From Minisyncoccota bacterium (GTDB lineage Bacteria; Patescibacteriota; Minisyncoccia; SW-4-49-11), in assembly GCA_018609785.1 (NCBI GenBank), contig JAHEOE010000120.1, positions 1 to 6,340 on the forward strand: a stretch of DNA of 6,340 bases, given 5' to 3'. The position numbers were made by a program, and so were the translations under genes. The notes under the pieces are model-generated. The model was given only the letters and a program-made list of their open reading frames with translations. It had not been told where the DNA came from and searched no databases. Every line of letters starts with the position of its first letter. The stretch's first letter is position 1. Positions 4,120 to 6,340 of this stretch are shown one piece after another.

Positions 4120-6270
4120 TTATGAATTGCGCGGCTCCATCCACCGTATAGCGAAATATCCGTTGTTGATGCCCTCTGACCGCTGGACATCATGCAAAAA
4201 CCACGCATAAAGTTCCGGTGTGTCAGGACACTGTGCGGACGGCATCGGTTTTCCGTCGTATCCTGCGGTCCCGTACGCTATAAATTTCCTCGCCCTGTTT
4301 TCCGCTGGTGTAATGAGATTATCCCTGTATATCTGCGGCAGGCGATAATATTCCTGGGTTAACAAAACATCTGCGGATTTTGATACCTCTGACAGCCAGC
4401 CCCAGTGTTTTTTCAGCAGATATACAGCACCACGGATATCGGACAGTTCCTGGTTGGCCTTTCGTGTGTAGCCCATCCCCTGAAGCGATCCCCCTGATGT
4501 CAGTATGTCTGATTCCTTTTTTTCAAGCCTGCGGAGTGCACTTTTGTATTCATAGAACTGTTTTCCCAGCCACTCAAAGTACCCGTCAAGGTGCCGGTTC
4601 ATGGCGTTGTAGCTGAGTTTTTCCATGCCGACTTTCATCTGATAATTCTCAGCCCATTCTTTGACCGGTTTATCGTTCACTCTGTCATTCATATCAAAGT
4701 ATGATGCAACTGTTGCCGATTTCTTTCTTAATGCTGTTAAACGAAGAAAAGGAACGTCAGCCTGCCTTGCTGCTTCATACATTTTTTGCAGTGAGACACG
4801 GGAGAGTTCGGCACTGGGTTTCTGCTCTCCGGGTTTCAGGCCGCCGCCGATGTCCTCACTGCACCCGGGCATCAGGATTTCCTGATGTTTTTCGTTGTTC
4901 CGGCCGGTCCGGTAAACACACTTCCACCGCCGCCGTTCATGGGCGGCAACCAGATGCAGGGAGCAGCTGACAACCTCCGGTAACGGGGACATATGCTCAA
5001 GATACTTGCGTCCGAAGCTTGACCCCACCATGCCCACGGCTTTTGCGAACGGCCCGGGCAGCCACGCGACGGCAGCAGTTGCATAATCCAGACCGTTATC
5101 ACTGCTCAGCGGCGAATCCCGCGAGCAGTCAAATAACCCGGCAAACGCAATCTTAACCGGAATATTGCGGTAAGTCGGTTCGCTGTCATCATTATTTTCG
5201 CAGATATCCCCGAGCAGGATATCCAGAAACTCGCGGGCCAGTGCCCCCCCAAGGTCAAATCCGAAAACTGAAACAGAAATCGAAGTCACCGGAACGGTGC
5301 CGTTCTTCACAGCGTCTTCAAATGACTGCACAAAGCGCATTTTTGCGCTGTTGAGGCGGGTATCCGCGCCGGTTAATTCGGTGTAAGCAATAAATTCCGA
5401 ATCACGCAGCAAGGGGGTGGCTTCGATGCCCGCCTTTTTCAGGCTGCTCACGGCGGAACTTTTCAGCTCTCCGATCACGCCTTTCGGGGTCAGCAGCGTA
5501 TTTTTCGTCTGTGTCAGGATATCTTTTCCGCTGACCCCGTTCACTGAGGACTGAAAGGCATCTTTGCCGATATCCCCGGGTTTGCTTTTCATTTCATCGC
5601 CGAAGGCGCTGAGGGTATTATCTATAAAACCCTGGATTTTTTCGGCGGACGTTTCGTCAAAAGGGGGGCCGATGCCGGGGATGTAATATTTTGCATACGT
5701 GGCAATATCAGTTTTATCACCATATTCGGGATAAGCTCTAAACAACCGGGCGATATTACTCAGACGTCCCTGCGGCGCATCCTGTTCAGCGTTGCGCCCC
5801 ACGCCGTCAAAAAAGAAGCCGATGTGTAATATCCGCTCATTATCCTGCGGGGCCTTATTGATATATTGCGGGGGGATATGTTCCTGCCATGATGCGACGT
5901 TCCGCATTGCGGCGGACATACCGGAGGTGACGGCAGAAATCCCCTGTGAGACAACGGAGCCGAACCCCTGAGATTCGGCCGGTGAGGTCGCCGCAATCAC
6001 GGTATTGGTGCCGTAAGGGCAGCCGCACTGCACGATTGAACCGTCAACAGCCTGTGGTTTGCGGTTATTCATCATCCTGCTGTCTCCGGTTGCTATCGTA
6101 CCGGTCTGTTTGCACTGCGGGCAGGTGGTGGTGAGGTCGCCGACAATCACCGCAGGGGTGCCTTTGTATTTTATCATGCTCGACGAGGCAATACAGGTGG
6201 CGCCTGTTGTGGTTTTGTCACCATCAATCGCCATGGCTTTGCCGAAGATATTCGGCCGGTATCCTGACAT
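4120..6270 (-). CDS. T6SS PAAR-like/DUF2235 effector, Tle1-type alpha/beta-hydrolase, with altered catalytic motifs
   Basis: This 716-residue protein begins with a PAAR-like (DUF4150-type) domain, residues 1 to about 97 (MSGYRPNIFGKAMAIDGDKTT, then Cys pairs at 50/53 and 82/84), which would sit on the VgrG tip. A flexible linker to about 143 follows, then a DUF2235/Tle1-like domain starting at RILHIGFFFDG (146-156), with RLSNIARLFRAYP (169-181), IPGIG, a nucleophile-elbow-like VFGFDLGGALARE (335-347), GLFD (378-381) and PGCSEDIGGG (468-477). The C-terminal third is helical. Tle1 proteins are phospholipases delivered to the target periplasm. Here the expected nucleophile Ser (G-x-S-x-G) is Asp339, and the usual PG-x-HSD-x-GGG motif has no His, so lipase activity is uncertain. 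The ATG has GAGAG 7 nt upstream. No vgrG or adaptor gene is present. Confidence 0.88.
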   Translation of the reverse strand: MSGYRPNIFGKAMAIDGDKTTTGATCIASSSMIKYKGTPAVIVGDLTTTCPQCKQTGTIATGDSRMMNNRKPQAVDGSIVQCGCPYGTNTVIAATSPAESQGFGSVVSQGISAVTSGMSAAMRNVASWQEHIPPQYINKAPQDNERILHIGFFFDGVGRNAEQDAPQGRLSNIARLFRAYPEYGDKTDIATYAKYYIPGIGPPFDETSAEKIQGFIDNTLSAFGDEMKSKPGDIGKDAFQSSVNGVSGKDILTQTKNTLLTPKGVIGELKSSAVSSLKKAGIEATPLLRDSEFIAYTELTGADTRLNSAKMRFVQSFEDAVKNGTVPVTSISVSVFGFDLGGALAREFLDILLGDICENNDDSEPTYRNIPVKIAFAGLFDCSRDSPLSSDNGLDYATAAVAWLPGPFAKAVGMVGSSFGRKYLEHMSPLPEVVSCSLHLVAAHERRRWKCVYRTGRNNEKHQEILMPGCSEDIGGGLKPGEQKPSAELSRVSLQKMYEAARQADVPFLRLTALRKKSATVASYFDMNDRVNDKPVKEWAENYQMKVGMEKLSYNAMNRHLDGYFEWLGKQFYEYKSALRRLEKKESDILTSGGSLQGMGYTRKANQELSDIRGAVYLLKKHWGWLSEVSKSADVLLTQEYYRLPQIYRDNLITPAENRARKFIAYGTAGYDGKPMPSAQCPDTPELYAWFLHDVQRSEGINNGYFAIRWMEPRNS

Positions 6271-6340
6271 GGGAAATCTCTCATTAGGTTGTTTTACCTA
6301 AGAATATTACCCGTAAGCGAAATTAATGGCAAAAAAAAAC
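6200..6340. repeat. Terminal direct repeat, copy 2 (assembly overlap)
   Basis: Second copy of the 141-bp redundancy. Because this copy holds the effector start codon (6268-6270) joined to the rest of the gene, the gene is intact here. The DNA upstream of the effector continues from 6340 into position 142. Confidence 0.93.

Overview
The first 141 bases (1-141) are identical to the last 141 (6200-6340). This is what a linear assembly of a closed circle looks like, so I read the window as one complete small circular plasmid of 6,199 bp cut open inside its largest gene. The gene families and the Xer site point to an Enterobacterales or closely related gammaproteobacterial host. The host must carry its own type VI secretion system (T6SS) for the cargo to be useful.

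Layout around the circle. (1) Minus strand, crossing the cut: a 180-aa membrane-anchored DUF3304 protein (748-206), followed 134 bp later by a 716-aa protein with an N-terminal PAAR-like tip domain and a Tle1-type DUF2235 alpha/beta-hydrolase domain (6270-4120). This looks like an immunity gene followed by its T6SS effector, each with a candidate promoter. (2) 749-1356: about 600 bp with no convincing gene, full of stem-loops and with one good plus-strand intrinsic terminator. No Rep protein gene is visible anywhere, so this is the best candidate for an RNA-controlled origin. (3) 1357-3354: a MOBQ-type mobilization module, with a small mobC/traD-like gene on the minus strand, an RSF1010-like oriT, then mobA relaxase and mobB overlapping by 11 nt on the plus strand. 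(4) 3376-3420: a perfect 21-bp-arm hairpin, then a small ProQ/FinO-family RNA chaperone (3456-3875). (5) 3955-4066: a hairpin, a XerC/XerD site very close to pSC101 psi, and a pair of direct repeats on its XerC side, which together look like a dimer-resolution locus.

The plasmid is built like a small colicin plasmid (toxin, immunity, mob, Xer site, RNA-type origin), but the toxin is a T6SS cargo protein. No vgrG, adaptor, sheath, coupling-protein or Rep gene is present, so secretion, conjugation machinery and replication proteins must come from the host or co-resident plasmids. The most unusual points are this combination, the non-canonical residues at the expected lipase catalytic positions, and a FinO-type protein next to a long RNA hairpin on a plasmid with no Rep gene.
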